DNA of 14,004 nucleotides from Clostridia bacterium (GTDB lineage Bacteria; Bacillota_A; Clostridia; Oscillospirales; Acutalibacteraceae). The DNA lies in assembly GCA_017549665.1 (NCBI GenBank), contig JAFYUD010000208.1, positions 1 to 14,004 on the forward strand, read 5' to 3'. Position 1 is the first letter of the stretch. Each line of letters starts with the position of its first letter. The notes under the pieces were generated by a model, which saw only the letters and a program-made list of their open reading frames with translations, did no database searches and was not told the origin of the DNA. This document shows, one piece after another, positions 8,015 through 14,004 of this stretch. Made by a program: the position numbers and the translations under genes.

Positions 8015-8480
8015 ACTTTTCTACTTTGAAAGTATACAACGCACCTTCTGTGATATCTGTCATATCAGCACCTGTCTGAGCGTATTCTCCGTTGATGTAG
8101 AATGCCCAGTATGTGCCTGTTACTTCGTAATCAGCAGTAACACCGTTGATTTTCTTGATGTAAAGACCGTACGGACCGTTTTCACCTTCGATGATGCCAT
8201 GCTCAAGCAGTGCTTCACCTACAGTTGTCTTGTCTGTTTTTACGATAACGTTATCGCTTGTGCCGTCTTCGTAAAAAACGCTGAGGTAAAATGATTTTTC
8301 ACCTTGTCCGATTTCAGAAAGCACTTCAGCTTCGACAGTGTCAGCAGCTGTTGTAATTTCGTCATCTGTTGTGACGGGTGTTGTTTTGTCACCGCATGCA
8401 GTTGTAAACAGTGCAATAGCCGCAATAAGCACAATACAAAGAATCAGTGACAATTTGTTTTTTGAATTTGTCATTGTCAT
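8013..8480 (-). CDS. DUF4430 (transcobalamin-like) lipoprotein, probable cobalamin/corrinoid-binding protein
   Basis: This 155-residue protein has a lipoprotein-type signal (hydrophobic core then TTAC, with Cys29 as the likely lipidated residue). The lipobox is weaker than usual because -3 is Thr. A Thr-rich linker follows. The C-terminal half fits the DUF4430/transcobalamin-like C-terminal domain: VGEALLEHGI, then GPYGLYIKKINGV, then TYWAFYINGEY and a final ALYTFKVEK. The ATG at 8480 is chosen because AAAGGAGA (8491-8498) lies 10 bases upstream; an in-frame ATG at 8519 overlaps the leader and lacks such a site. A second ATG at 8474 is possible. The cobalamin riboswitch upstream strongly suggests a role in capturing B12 or a related corrinoid at the cell surface. 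That link is inference from the domain plus the riboswitch, not shown biochemically. Confidence 0.9.
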   Translation of the reverse strand: MTMTNSKNKLSLILCIVLIAAIALFTTACGDKTTPVTTDDEITTAADTVEAEVLSEIGQGEKSFYLSVFYEDGTSDNVIVKTDKTTVGEALLEHGIIEGENGPYGLYIKKINGVTADYEVTGTYWAFYINGEYAQTGADMTDITEGALYTFKVEK

Positions 8481-8544
8481 TATTTTGTATTCTCCTTTGA
8501 TTTTTTTCCCTTGATTCATCCGGCACTCGCAGATTTTTTTGTAA

Positions 8545-8712
8545 GGGTTTTATCGGCAAGTATTCCGGCTTGATACGTTTATCAGCCGTCTTCTCAGGTT
8601 TCCCCAATGACTTTTTCCGTAATTGCGGCTTACAGTAAGGCTGATAAAATTTTATGTATCTGACGGCGGCGTGCCCGCACAGGTTTTTCACCTGTTTCCA
8701 TAACCGATAAAA
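8545..8712 (-). promoter_or_regulatory. Cobalamin (B12) riboswitch upstream of the DUF4430 lipoprotein gene
   Basis: Read on the minus strand, the region shows the family's core order. P1 pairs TTTTATCGG (8712-8704) with CCGATAAAA (8556-8548), 9 bp. A GGAAACAGGTG segment follows with its ACAGGT/ACCTGT hairpin (8695-8679), then a GCCGCCGT segment matching the conserved GCCACTGT region. A 10-bp stem pairs 8648-8639 with 8587-8578, enclosed by GATAC/GTATC (8660-8656 with 8576-8572). The B12 box AAGCCGGAATACTTGCC lies at about 8571-8555. The expected ligand is a cobalamin, with expression lowered when it binds. Downstream (8544-8498) I see no stem followed by a U-run, so control of translation is more likely than termination, though this is unresolved. 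Confidence 0.9.
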
Positions 8713-8714
8713 GG

Positions 8715-8743
8715 ATTATACTACTGCATGACAATAAATTCAA
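8715..8743 (-). promoter_or_regulatory. Sigma-A promoter for the riboswitch-DUF4430 transcript
   Basis: On the minus strand, TTGAAT (8743-8738) is followed by a 17-base spacer and a perfect TATAAT (8720-8715). The predicted start is near 8708, inside the 5' strand of riboswitch stem P1. The -35 box begins only 4 bases after the stop codon of the mannosidase gene. Confidence 0.8.
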
Positions 8744-8747
8744 TATA

Positions 8748-11693
8748 TTATTTTACAAATCTGATGTTGATAAGCTCAAAGCCGTGAAGAGTAAGCTTGT
8801 TATCTGCTTTATCACTGAGCTTTTCTTCCATGATGTTTACAACTTCAGCCATCTTGTAGCCGTCCATTGCAATTTCTGCAGTCTGCTCACAATCAGAACA
8901 GTTGTAGAATCTTGCAATGATACCGTTGCCATCTTCAGGTACCTTGATTGTTTCAAGAATTACTGCTTCGTTTGTTGTGCTGTATGCAGAAGTAGCTTCT
9001 TCCTTTGCAGTACCCTTTGTAACGATGATGGGATTGTTTACAAGGTAAGCCTTCTTGTAAGTTTCTGTGCCGAGCTTTCCTGCATGGGGAGCAAGTGCCC
9101 AGTGGATTTCATGGTGTCCCTGGTCAACGATCTTGCCGGGGCCGCCCTTGGGTGAACGGATAAGGTTCAGGTCGATTACACCGTGCTTGCAGCGGTAACC
9201 GTACTTACAGTCGTTGATGAATGAAATACCTGCGTTATCATCAGACATGTCAACGAATTTCTGACCTGAAACCTCGAACTGAGCAAGCTCAACAGAGTTG
9301 TTTTCAGTAGTCTTTCTTGCAAGATGACCGAACTGAATATTGAAGTTTGCTTCGTCAGTTGCAACGTTTACAGGGACAGCCATACGGAGCATTGAGCTTG
9401 TGTTCTGCATATCAACGTCCATATCACAGTAAAGTGTGCTGTCACCGTCAAGAAGGTAATAAACCTGACTGATAACAGTATCCTTGACCTTGAACTTACA
9501 TTCAGCAGTAACCTTTGCACCGTCTTTGTCTGTTTCGAATGCGATACATTCAGCATCCTTCTTTGTGTTGATGTATTCAGCACGGCAGTTTGTCATATCC
9601 CAGCAGTCGCCGTAATCGTCATAGATTGAGACGAGACCTGCCTTTGTGCCTTCAGTGATGAATTCACGGTTGAGTGTCTTGTCAAACAGTGAGCAGACAC
9701 AGCCGTCTCTGAATGTAACCTTGACCTTATCGTTTTCGATAGTGTTGTATGTACATTCGTTGCTGAATTCAGTGATCTTGTTGTCGTTATTGAGCTTTAC
9801 GCTGCCCATAGCGGGAACATTTACTGCGTACCACTCATCATCGCACTTGATTTTTGTATCGTATGCGAATGCATTGAGGTTGACAGCAGTGTTACCGTTT
9901 GTCATCTGAGAAATAAGATTCTCAGTGCTGTTTACAAGATTATTATAGATAAGCTCGTATCTGGGTACACATTCGTCGTAAACTCTGTTGATTGATGAGC
10001 CGGGAAGAATATCGTGGAACTGATAAAGAAGAACTTCCTTCCACATTTCTTCAAGTTCAGCGTGTGAAATGGGAAGTGCAATACCCTTTTCCTGAGCCTT
10101 TGCAGCAACAGCTTCGTAGTTTCTCAGCGCATATTCACATTTTCTGTTGAATTTCTTTGTTGCACTTCTTGTGGTGTATGTACCCTGATGTCTTTCAAGG
10201 TAAAGCTCACCTGCGTAAGTGGGGTAGGGAGTTACGCCGTCATCGAAATCTTTCCAGAAGTCCATTGTGCAGCACATTTTTACCTTGGGCATGCTTCTGA
10301 GATCTTCATATCTGATAGCTCTTTCGATATGCTCATAACCGGGGCCTGCGCCACCGTCACCGATACCGTAAAGCATCATTGACTTGTTTGAAATAGGTCT
10401 TTCAACATATCTCTTTTCACCCTTCTTCATGTGGTCTGCACGACAGGGTGAGTTGTATGTGTTTTCGGGAAGCATATGTGCGAGAACCTTTGAGCCGTCA
10501 AGACCCTGCCAGTAGAATGAATGGTAGGGGAAATTATTGTAGATGCTCCAGCTCATTTTCTGAGTAAGGAAATAGGGAACATCAGCAAGCTTCATGACCT
10601 GAGGGATACAAGCTGAATAACCGAAGCTGTCGGGTACCCAGAAAATCTTCATGTCCATGCCGAATTCGTCACGGTAGAATTTCTTGCCGTAGAAGAACTG
10701 TCTTACAAGACTTTCTGCACCGATAAGGTTTGAGTCGGGTTCAACCCATGTTGCACCCTGAACATCCCACTTGCCTTCTTTTGCAAGCTCCTTGACCTTA
10801 GTGTAGATCCTGGGATATCTGTCCTTGACCCATGAATAAAGCTGAGCCTGAGAAGCACCGAAAACGTAACCGGGATAGCGTTCGATGTTCTTTATCTGAG
10901 TTGAGAATGTTCTGCCGCCCTTACGGTAGCTTTCACGGATGGGCCACAGCCATGCAAGGTCAAGATGTGCATGACCTACAGCATAATATGTAAAGTCTTC
11001 TTCTGATTTTTCTGCAAGAAGATGAGCAATCTTAGCTTTCTTTTCAGCAGCATCATCGTCAGTGAGGTATTCACAGGCAATTTCAAGAAGCTCAGCTTTG
11101 ATCTGCTTGTTGAATTCCTCGTCCTCGCCGTCGTCAAGAACGGTAAGAAGAACCTGAACGTCGTAAGCAAGGTCACGGATGTTCTTGTTGTGCTTTGCAA
11201 CATGAAGCTCAACGAGTCTGCCGTCATTCTGAAGATTGCCGAAAAGGTCGTTTGCCGCACAGTCGATCCAGAGATCAATATTATCACCGTCAACAATACA
11301 GTCGTAAAGAGGAATAATTCTCTTTACGGGACCGCCCAGTGCATTATCAAAACCGGAAGCTTTACATGTGATAGCCTGAACTTCATTTCCGTTTCTGTCG
11401 TAAACAAGACCTTCACCGCCGTTATTTACGATGAATGTGTCAGCGCCTTCGGGGATTTTTCCTGTGATGTGGAACCATGCACAGTCAAAAACATTGACAC
11501 CCCATTTGTCGCCTACATCAAGCTTTACTTTTCTTCCCATAAATCTGTCTGCAAAGCTCAGAGGCTCTTCACTCAGATATGCCATGCAATCAAGGTCACC
11601 CATGTAAGAGTAACTTAATCCGAAAAGCAGATCTGAGAAATTCTGAAGTTTTTCTCTTTCGGGACAACAGAATTCCGTTTTCTTTTTAGCCAT
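8748..11693 (-). CDS. Glycoside hydrolase family 38 alpha-mannosidase
   Basis: This 981-residue enzyme is of normal length for a bacterial GH38 and is expected to release alpha-linked mannose from glycans using a bound zinc ion. An N-terminal region (~1-230) precedes the catalytic barrel. The zinc-binding H243 and D245 lie in the GHAHLDLAW motif. The catalytic nucleophile D355 lies in WVPDSFGYS. H560 in QFHDILPGSS fits the further zinc ligand. GIGDGGAGPG (443-452) is also typical. Beta-rich C-terminal domains (~600-981) complete the fold. No signal peptide is seen, so it probably acts in the cytoplasm on imported oligosaccharides. CTCCT on the plus strand at 11701-11705 (AGGAG on minus) sits 7 bases before the ATG. 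The ybaK-like gene ends 16 bases upstream, so the two likely share a transcript. No terminator is seen after the stop. Confidence 0.97.
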   Translation of the reverse strand: MAKKKTEFCCPEREKLQNFSDLLFGLSYSYMGDLDCMAYLSEEPLSFADRFMGRKVKLDVGDKWGVNVFDCAWFHITGKIPEGADTFIVNNGGEGLVYDRNGNEVQAITCKASGFDNALGGPVKRIIPLYDCIVDGDNIDLWIDCAANDLFGNLQNDGRLVELHVAKHNKNIRDLAYDVQVLLTVLDDGEDEEFNKQIKAELLEIACEYLTDDDAAEKKAKIAHLLAEKSEEDFTYYAVGHAHLDLAWLWPIRESYRKGGRTFSTQIKNIERYPGYVFGASQAQLYSWVKDRYPRIYTKVKELAKEGKWDVQGATWVEPDSNLIGAESLVRQFFYGKKFYRDEFGMDMKIFWVPDSFGYSACIPQVMKLADVPYFLTQKMSWSIYNNFPYHSFYWQGLDGSKVLAHMLPENTYNSPCRADHMKKGEKRYVERPISNKSMMLYGIGDGGAGPGYEHIERAIRYEDLRSMPKVKMCCTMDFWKDFDDGVTPYPTYAGELYLERHQGTYTTRSATKKFNRKCEYALRNYEAVAAKAQEKGIALPISHAELEEMWKEVLLYQFHDILPGSSINRVYDECVPRYELIYNNLVNSTENLISQMTNGNTAVNLNAFAYDTKIKCDDEWYAVNVPAMGSVKLNNDNKITEFSNECTYNTIENDKVKVTFRDGCVCSLFDKTLNREFITEGTKAGLVSIYDDYGDCWDMTNCRAEYINTKKDAECIAFETDKDGAKVTAECKFKVKDTVISQVYYLLDGDSTLYCDMDVDMQNTSSMLRMAVPVNVATDEANFNIQFGHLARKTTENNSVELAQFEVSGQKFVDMSDDNAGISFINDCKYGYRCKHGVIDLNLIRSPKGGPGKIVDQGHHEIHWALAPHAGKLGTETYKKAYLVNNPIIVTKGTAKEEATSAYSTTNEAVILETIKVPEDGNGIIARFYNCSDCEQTAEIAMDGYKMAEVVNIMEEKLSDKADNKLTLHGFELINIRFVK

Positions 11694-11709
11694 AAAAATT
11701 CTCCTGACT

Positions 11710-12189
11710 TCATTTTATTGTTACATCAGCGGATTCAACACGGATAACCTTTCTCAGATTCTCAACAGAAAGCTCAATCTGAAATCCGATTTTTCCTCCG
11801 CTGCAAAAAATTGCATCGAAACTGTCTGCGGTGTTGTGTATGAATGTTCTGAAAGCCTTTTTCATGCCGATGGGGGAGCATCCGCCGTGAACATAGCCTG
11901 TCAGCGGAAGCAGATCCTTCGCCTTCAGCATTTCAATATTTTTTTCACCTGCCGCCGAAGCCGCCTTTTTAAGGTCAAGCTCGCAGTTGACGGGAATCAT
12001 GAAAACATAATGCGTACCGCTTTTGCCCGTTGTGACAAGTGTCTTGAAAACCTTGTCGGGGTCTTCACCGAGTACAGAGGCGACCTCTGTGCCGCTTATT
12101 GCGCCCGTATCTGCATAAAAATGCTCCTTGTAGGGTATCTTCATGCTGTCAAGCTTGCGCATTGCATTGGTTTTTGTTTTGTCTGCCAT
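11710..12189 (-). CDS. ybaK: YbaK-type Cys-tRNA(Pro)/aminoacyl-tRNA deacylase
   Basis: This 159-residue protein belongs to the YbaK/ProX/INS family, which hydrolyses mischarged tRNA (classically Cys-tRNA-Pro) in the cytoplasm to protect translation accuracy. Visible family marks, numbered from the chosen ATG, are an N-terminal YKEHFY segment, the KVFKTLVT strand with a conserved Lys, the VNCELDLKKAA region and the GGCSPIGMKK loop near the active site, followed by the C-terminal GFQIELS strand. Length is normal for the family. The ATG at 12189 is preferred because GGTGA lies 6 bases before it. A GTG at 12198 would add three residues but has no ribosome binding site. It is the first gene of a minus-strand unit with the mannosidase; the pairing has no obvious functional logic. 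Exact tRNA specificity cannot be read from sequence. Confidence 0.95.
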   Translation of the reverse strand: MADKTKTNAMRKLDSMKIPYKEHFYADTGAISGTEVASVLGEDPDKVFKTLVTTGKSGTHYVFMIPVNCELDLKKAASAAGEKNIEMLKAKDLLPLTGYVHGGCSPIGMKKAFRTFIHNTADSFDAIFCSGGKIGFQIELSVENLRKVIRVESADVTIK

Positions 12190-12218
12190 ATTAATCACCG
12201 CTTATATGTTGTAATGAT

Positions 12219-12247
12219 ATACTACCATATATTGACAGTCTTTTCAA
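12219..12247 (-). promoter_or_regulatory. Promoter for the ybaK-mannosidase unit
   Basis: On the minus strand, TTGAAA (12247-12242) is followed by a 17-base spacer and TAGTAT (12224-12219). The start is predicted near 12212, about 23 bases before the ATG at 12189. It lies back to back with the promoter of the divergent lipoprotein gene. Confidence 0.6.
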
Positions 12248-12281
12248 TAAAAAATTGAATGGTTAAATGCACAATATTCAA

Positions 12282-12310
12282 TTGACATTGTTGGTGAATG
12301 TTGATATAAT
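12282..12310 (+). promoter_or_regulatory. Perfect-consensus sigma-A promoter for the SurA-like lipoprotein/rhamnulokinase unit
   Basis: TTGACA at 12282-12287 is followed by exactly 17 bases and TATAAT at 12305-12310. This predicts a start near 12317 and a short leader of about 24 bases. Both boxes match the consensus fully, so strong basal transcription is expected unless a repressor acts here. Confidence 0.88.
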
Positions 12311-12340
12311 TAATTTATATAATTAAAAGGGACAGTTGAT

Positions 12341-13405
12341 ATGAAAAGGCTTGTTGCATTGATTACAGCATTGATATTGTGTCTTGTGATGCTGCCTTCA
12401 TGCACTGTGGGCGGCAACCGAAGCGTTATCACAATCAATGAGGATACAAAGCTTGATACTGAGCTGTTTACCTATTTCCTCAATGAAGCTTATTACGGCA
12501 GCAGGGAAATGAGTGACAGTGAGTGTATCGAATATGCAACATCCGAATGTCTTAAGTATGCAGCTGTGAATACACAGTTTGCAAAAACAGGCAGGACACT
12601 GACACTTGATGAAAAAGCCGATATATCGACTGAAGTGAACGCACTCTGGCGTTATTACGGTGACTATCTTGAAGAAATCGGTGTTTCAAAGGACACTTAT
12701 TTCAAGATAAAGCAGTACGAGGTATGCAAGGAAAATCTCAGATTTTCTCTTTACGACACAAACGGCACAACTCCTATAAACGAGGATTATATAAAGCAGT
12801 ATTTTGCGTCGGGCTACGTGGGAATCAAGTATTTCTATCAGGAAATCTATGATGTTATTCCCGACAGTCAGCTTGAAAAAATGTCAGCTGATGAAAAGAC
12901 TGCTTATGCTGCAAAAAAGCAGGCTGCACGTGATCGTTACAATCAGATAAGCTCAATTGCAAACTATGTAAACAGCGGTGTTTACAATATGGACGAGGCT
13001 TTCATGGCTGTCACGGGGCAGGTTTCAGCAGATATCAGTGTATCTGCGACAGTTGTAGGCAGAAATGACACTGCGTTTTCTCCGGAATTCATCGAAGCTG
13101 TTTTCAGACAGTCTGTGGGCAGTGCATTCATTATAACAAATCCGGATAACAGTTATATCTATTTCATTGAGAGAGTCGACCTTCTCAGTGATGAATACAA
13201 TTTCTATTCTCAGTACAGAGATAAATGTCTTACGGAGGTTTCCGAAAGCTATTTTATAAATGAAATAAATTCATGGGTTCAGTCCTACAGTGCGGTACGC
13301 CATCTTTCAGTAGCAGAAAGATGCCTGAAAAAGGTCAGGAGTGTGGACCGCAGTAAATATACAGGTACTGATGACTATGTGTTTAACAGTTTTCAGGTAG
13401 GGTGA
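12341..13405 (+). CDS. SurA/PrsA-like lipoprotein (putative extracellular folding factor)
   Basis: This 354-residue protein has a classic lipoprotein signal: a basic start, a hydrophobic core and the lipobox LPSC with Cys21 as the lipidated residue. The mature part is helical. It contains elements reminiscent of SurA N-terminal/PrsA-type chaperones, such as an early strand and helix with ELFTYFLNEAYY, a Lys-rich helix pair around LTLDEKADI and IGVSKDTYFKIKQY, and a region ~230-285 (including FSPEFIEAVF and YIYFIERV) resembling a rotamase-like core. No clear parvulin catalytic motif is seen, so chaperone activity without isomerase activity is possible. AAAGGGA (12326-12332) lies 8 bases before the ATG. 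The rhamnulokinase gene starts 4 bases after its stop. The lipoprotein call is firm; the SurA/PrsA relation is moderately supported by pattern only. Confidence 0.85.
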   Translation: MKRLVALITALILCLVMLPSCTVGGNRSVITINEDTKLDTELFTYFLNEAYYGSREMSDSECIEYATSECLKYAAVNTQFAKTGRTLTLDEKADISTEVNALWRYYGDYLEEIGVSKDTYFKIKQYEVCKENLRFSLYDTNGTTPINEDYIKQYFASGYVGIKYFYQEIYDVIPDSQLEKMSADEKTAYAAKKQAARDRYNQISSIANYVNSGVYNMDEAFMAVTGQVSADISVSATVVGRNDTAFSPEFIEAVFRQSVGSAFIITNPDNSYIYFIERVDLLSDEYNFYSQYRDKCLTEVSESYFINEINSWVQSYSAVRHLSVAERCLKKVRSVDRSKYTGTDDYVFNSFQVG

Positions 13406-13409
13406 TACA

Positions 13410-14004
13410 GTGAAAAAACAGGTTCTCGCATTCGATTTCGGTGCTTCGGGCGGCAGAGCGATTCTCGGCTCCTTTGACGGTGAAAAAATTACGCTTGAGG
13501 AAGTACACAGATTCAGCAATGACCCCGTTAAGGTCGGAAATACGTTTTACTGGGATGTTCTCAGACTTTTCCATGAAATAAAACAGGGTATTCTCAAGGC
13601 AAAGCTCAGAGGCAGCTTTGACAGTATCGGTATTGATACATGGGGTGTTGACTTCGGTCTTATTGATGAAAAAGGTTATCTTCTTGAAAACCCTGTTCAT
13701 TATCGTGATGACAGAAATATCGGTATGATTGAGGAAGCTGAAAAGTACATGTCAAAGGATGAGATGTACGACCGTACGGGAATTCAGTTTATGGATTTCA
13801 ATACAGTTTTCCAGCTTCTCTCATTAAGGAAAAACAGACCTGAATTACTTGACAGAGCAGACAAGCTTCTTTTTATGCCCGACTTATTAAACTACTTCCT
13901 CACAGGCGCAAAAGTAAGCGAATATTCAATAGCCACCACTTCACAGCTTATCGATATAAACACAAGAAGCTGGAGCAAAACAGTCACCGAAAAGCTGTCT
14001 CTCC
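13410..14004 (+). CDS. rhaB: Rhamnulokinase, N-terminal part (runs off window end)
   Basis: Rhamnulokinase phosphorylates L-rhamnulose with ATP in the cytoplasm, the second step of rhamnose use. The frame is open to the window end (198 codons of a usual ~470-490). The FGGY-kinase N-domain is clear: an early phosphate-binding segment FDFGASGGRAILG, the EVHRFSNDPV and FYWDVLRLF stretches typical of RhaB, the SIGIDTWGVDFGLID motif with the catalytic-region Asp residues, and NPVHYRDDRN. A GTG start is chosen: AGGGTG (13399-13404), overlapping the end of the lipoprotein gene, is the likely ribosome binding site, and the first codons are GTG AAA AAA CAG. Only 4 bases separate it from the upstream stop, so translation is probably coupled. 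Isomerase and aldolase genes may lie beyond the window. Confidence 0.94.
   Translation, partial: MKKQVLAFDFGASGGRAILGSFDGEKITLEEVHRFSNDPVKVGNTFYWDVLRLFHEIKQGILKAKLRGSFDSIGIDTWGVDFGLIDEKGYLLENPVHYRDDRNIGMIEEAEKYMSKDEMYDRTGIQFMDFNTVFQLLSLRKNRPELLDRADKLLFMPDLLNYFLTGAKVSEYSIATTSQLIDINTRSWSKTVTEKLSL

Noticed and set aside
7857..8294. 145-codon plus-strand open frame crossing the terminator
   Set aside because: It overlaps the end of the HtrA gene, the bidirectional terminator and the lipoprotein gene, and its Cys/Phe-rich translation resembles no family.
8481..8519. Upstream in-frame ATG at 8519 as start of the DUF4430 gene
   Set aside because: It lacks a ribosome binding site, and it would place the real AAAGGAGA site inside the coding region and add a polar stretch before the signal peptide.
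11022..11618. 198-codon plus-strand open frame inside the mannosidase gene
   Set aside because: It is antisense to a clear GH38 enzyme, without a ribosome binding site or recognisable domain.
12190..12198. GTG start at 12198 for the YbaK-type gene
   Set aside because: No Shine-Dalgarno sequence lies before it, while GGTGA is well placed for the ATG at 12189.
11836..12258. 140-codon plus-strand open frame over ybaK
   Set aside because: It is antisense to a clear YbaK family gene and covers its promoter.
12232..12260. Second TTGACA at 12232-12237 as a plus-strand promoter
   Set aside because: The sequence 17 bases on is TTGAAT, a poor -10 box; the TTGACA at 12282 has a perfect partner.

Overview
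The window looks like a chromosomal segment from a low-to-moderate GC Gram-positive anaerobe, most likely a gut or rumen clostridium of the Ruminococcus/Oscillospiraceae kind. Pointers are strong AGGAGG-type ribosome binding sites, near-consensus sigma-A promoters, lipobox lipoproteins, an OmpR-type two-component system, and carbohydrate genes typical of fibre-degrading Clostridia. The genus cannot be fixed from the sequence. No tRNA, rRNA, CRISPR array, transposase, phage gene or integration site was seen, and base and codon use look even throughout.

Left part (1-7975, all plus strand). A carbohydrate-active protein gene, cut by the window start, ends at a clear terminator (1930-1974). A consensus-type promoter (2021-2049) then begins an apparent four-gene envelope unit. 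It encodes a secreted, C-terminally anchored protein with a cadherin-like beta-sandwich domain, a response regulator, its histidine kinase, and a membrane-anchored HtrA-type serine protease with a PDZ domain. A long composite hairpin lies between the first gene and the regulator gene. The unit ends at a compact hairpin that also serves the convergent gene.

Middle part (8013-12247, all minus strand). Read in its own direction, this is a promoter, a YbaK-type tRNA-editing deacylase, a family 38 alpha-mannosidase, then a second promoter, a cobalamin riboswitch and a small DUF4430 (transcobalamin-like) lipoprotein. The riboswitch makes the lipoprotein a good candidate for cobalamin or corrinoid capture.

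Right part (12282-14004, plus strand). A perfect TTGACA-17-TATAAT promoter drives a SurA/PrsA-like lipoprotein. A rhamnulokinase gene begins four bases after it on a GTG codon and runs off the window end.

The best leads are the riboswitch-lipoprotein pair, including its promoter inside the P1 stem, the surface protein/two-component/HtrA unit with its long hairpin, and the coupling of a folding-type lipoprotein to rhamnulokinase.
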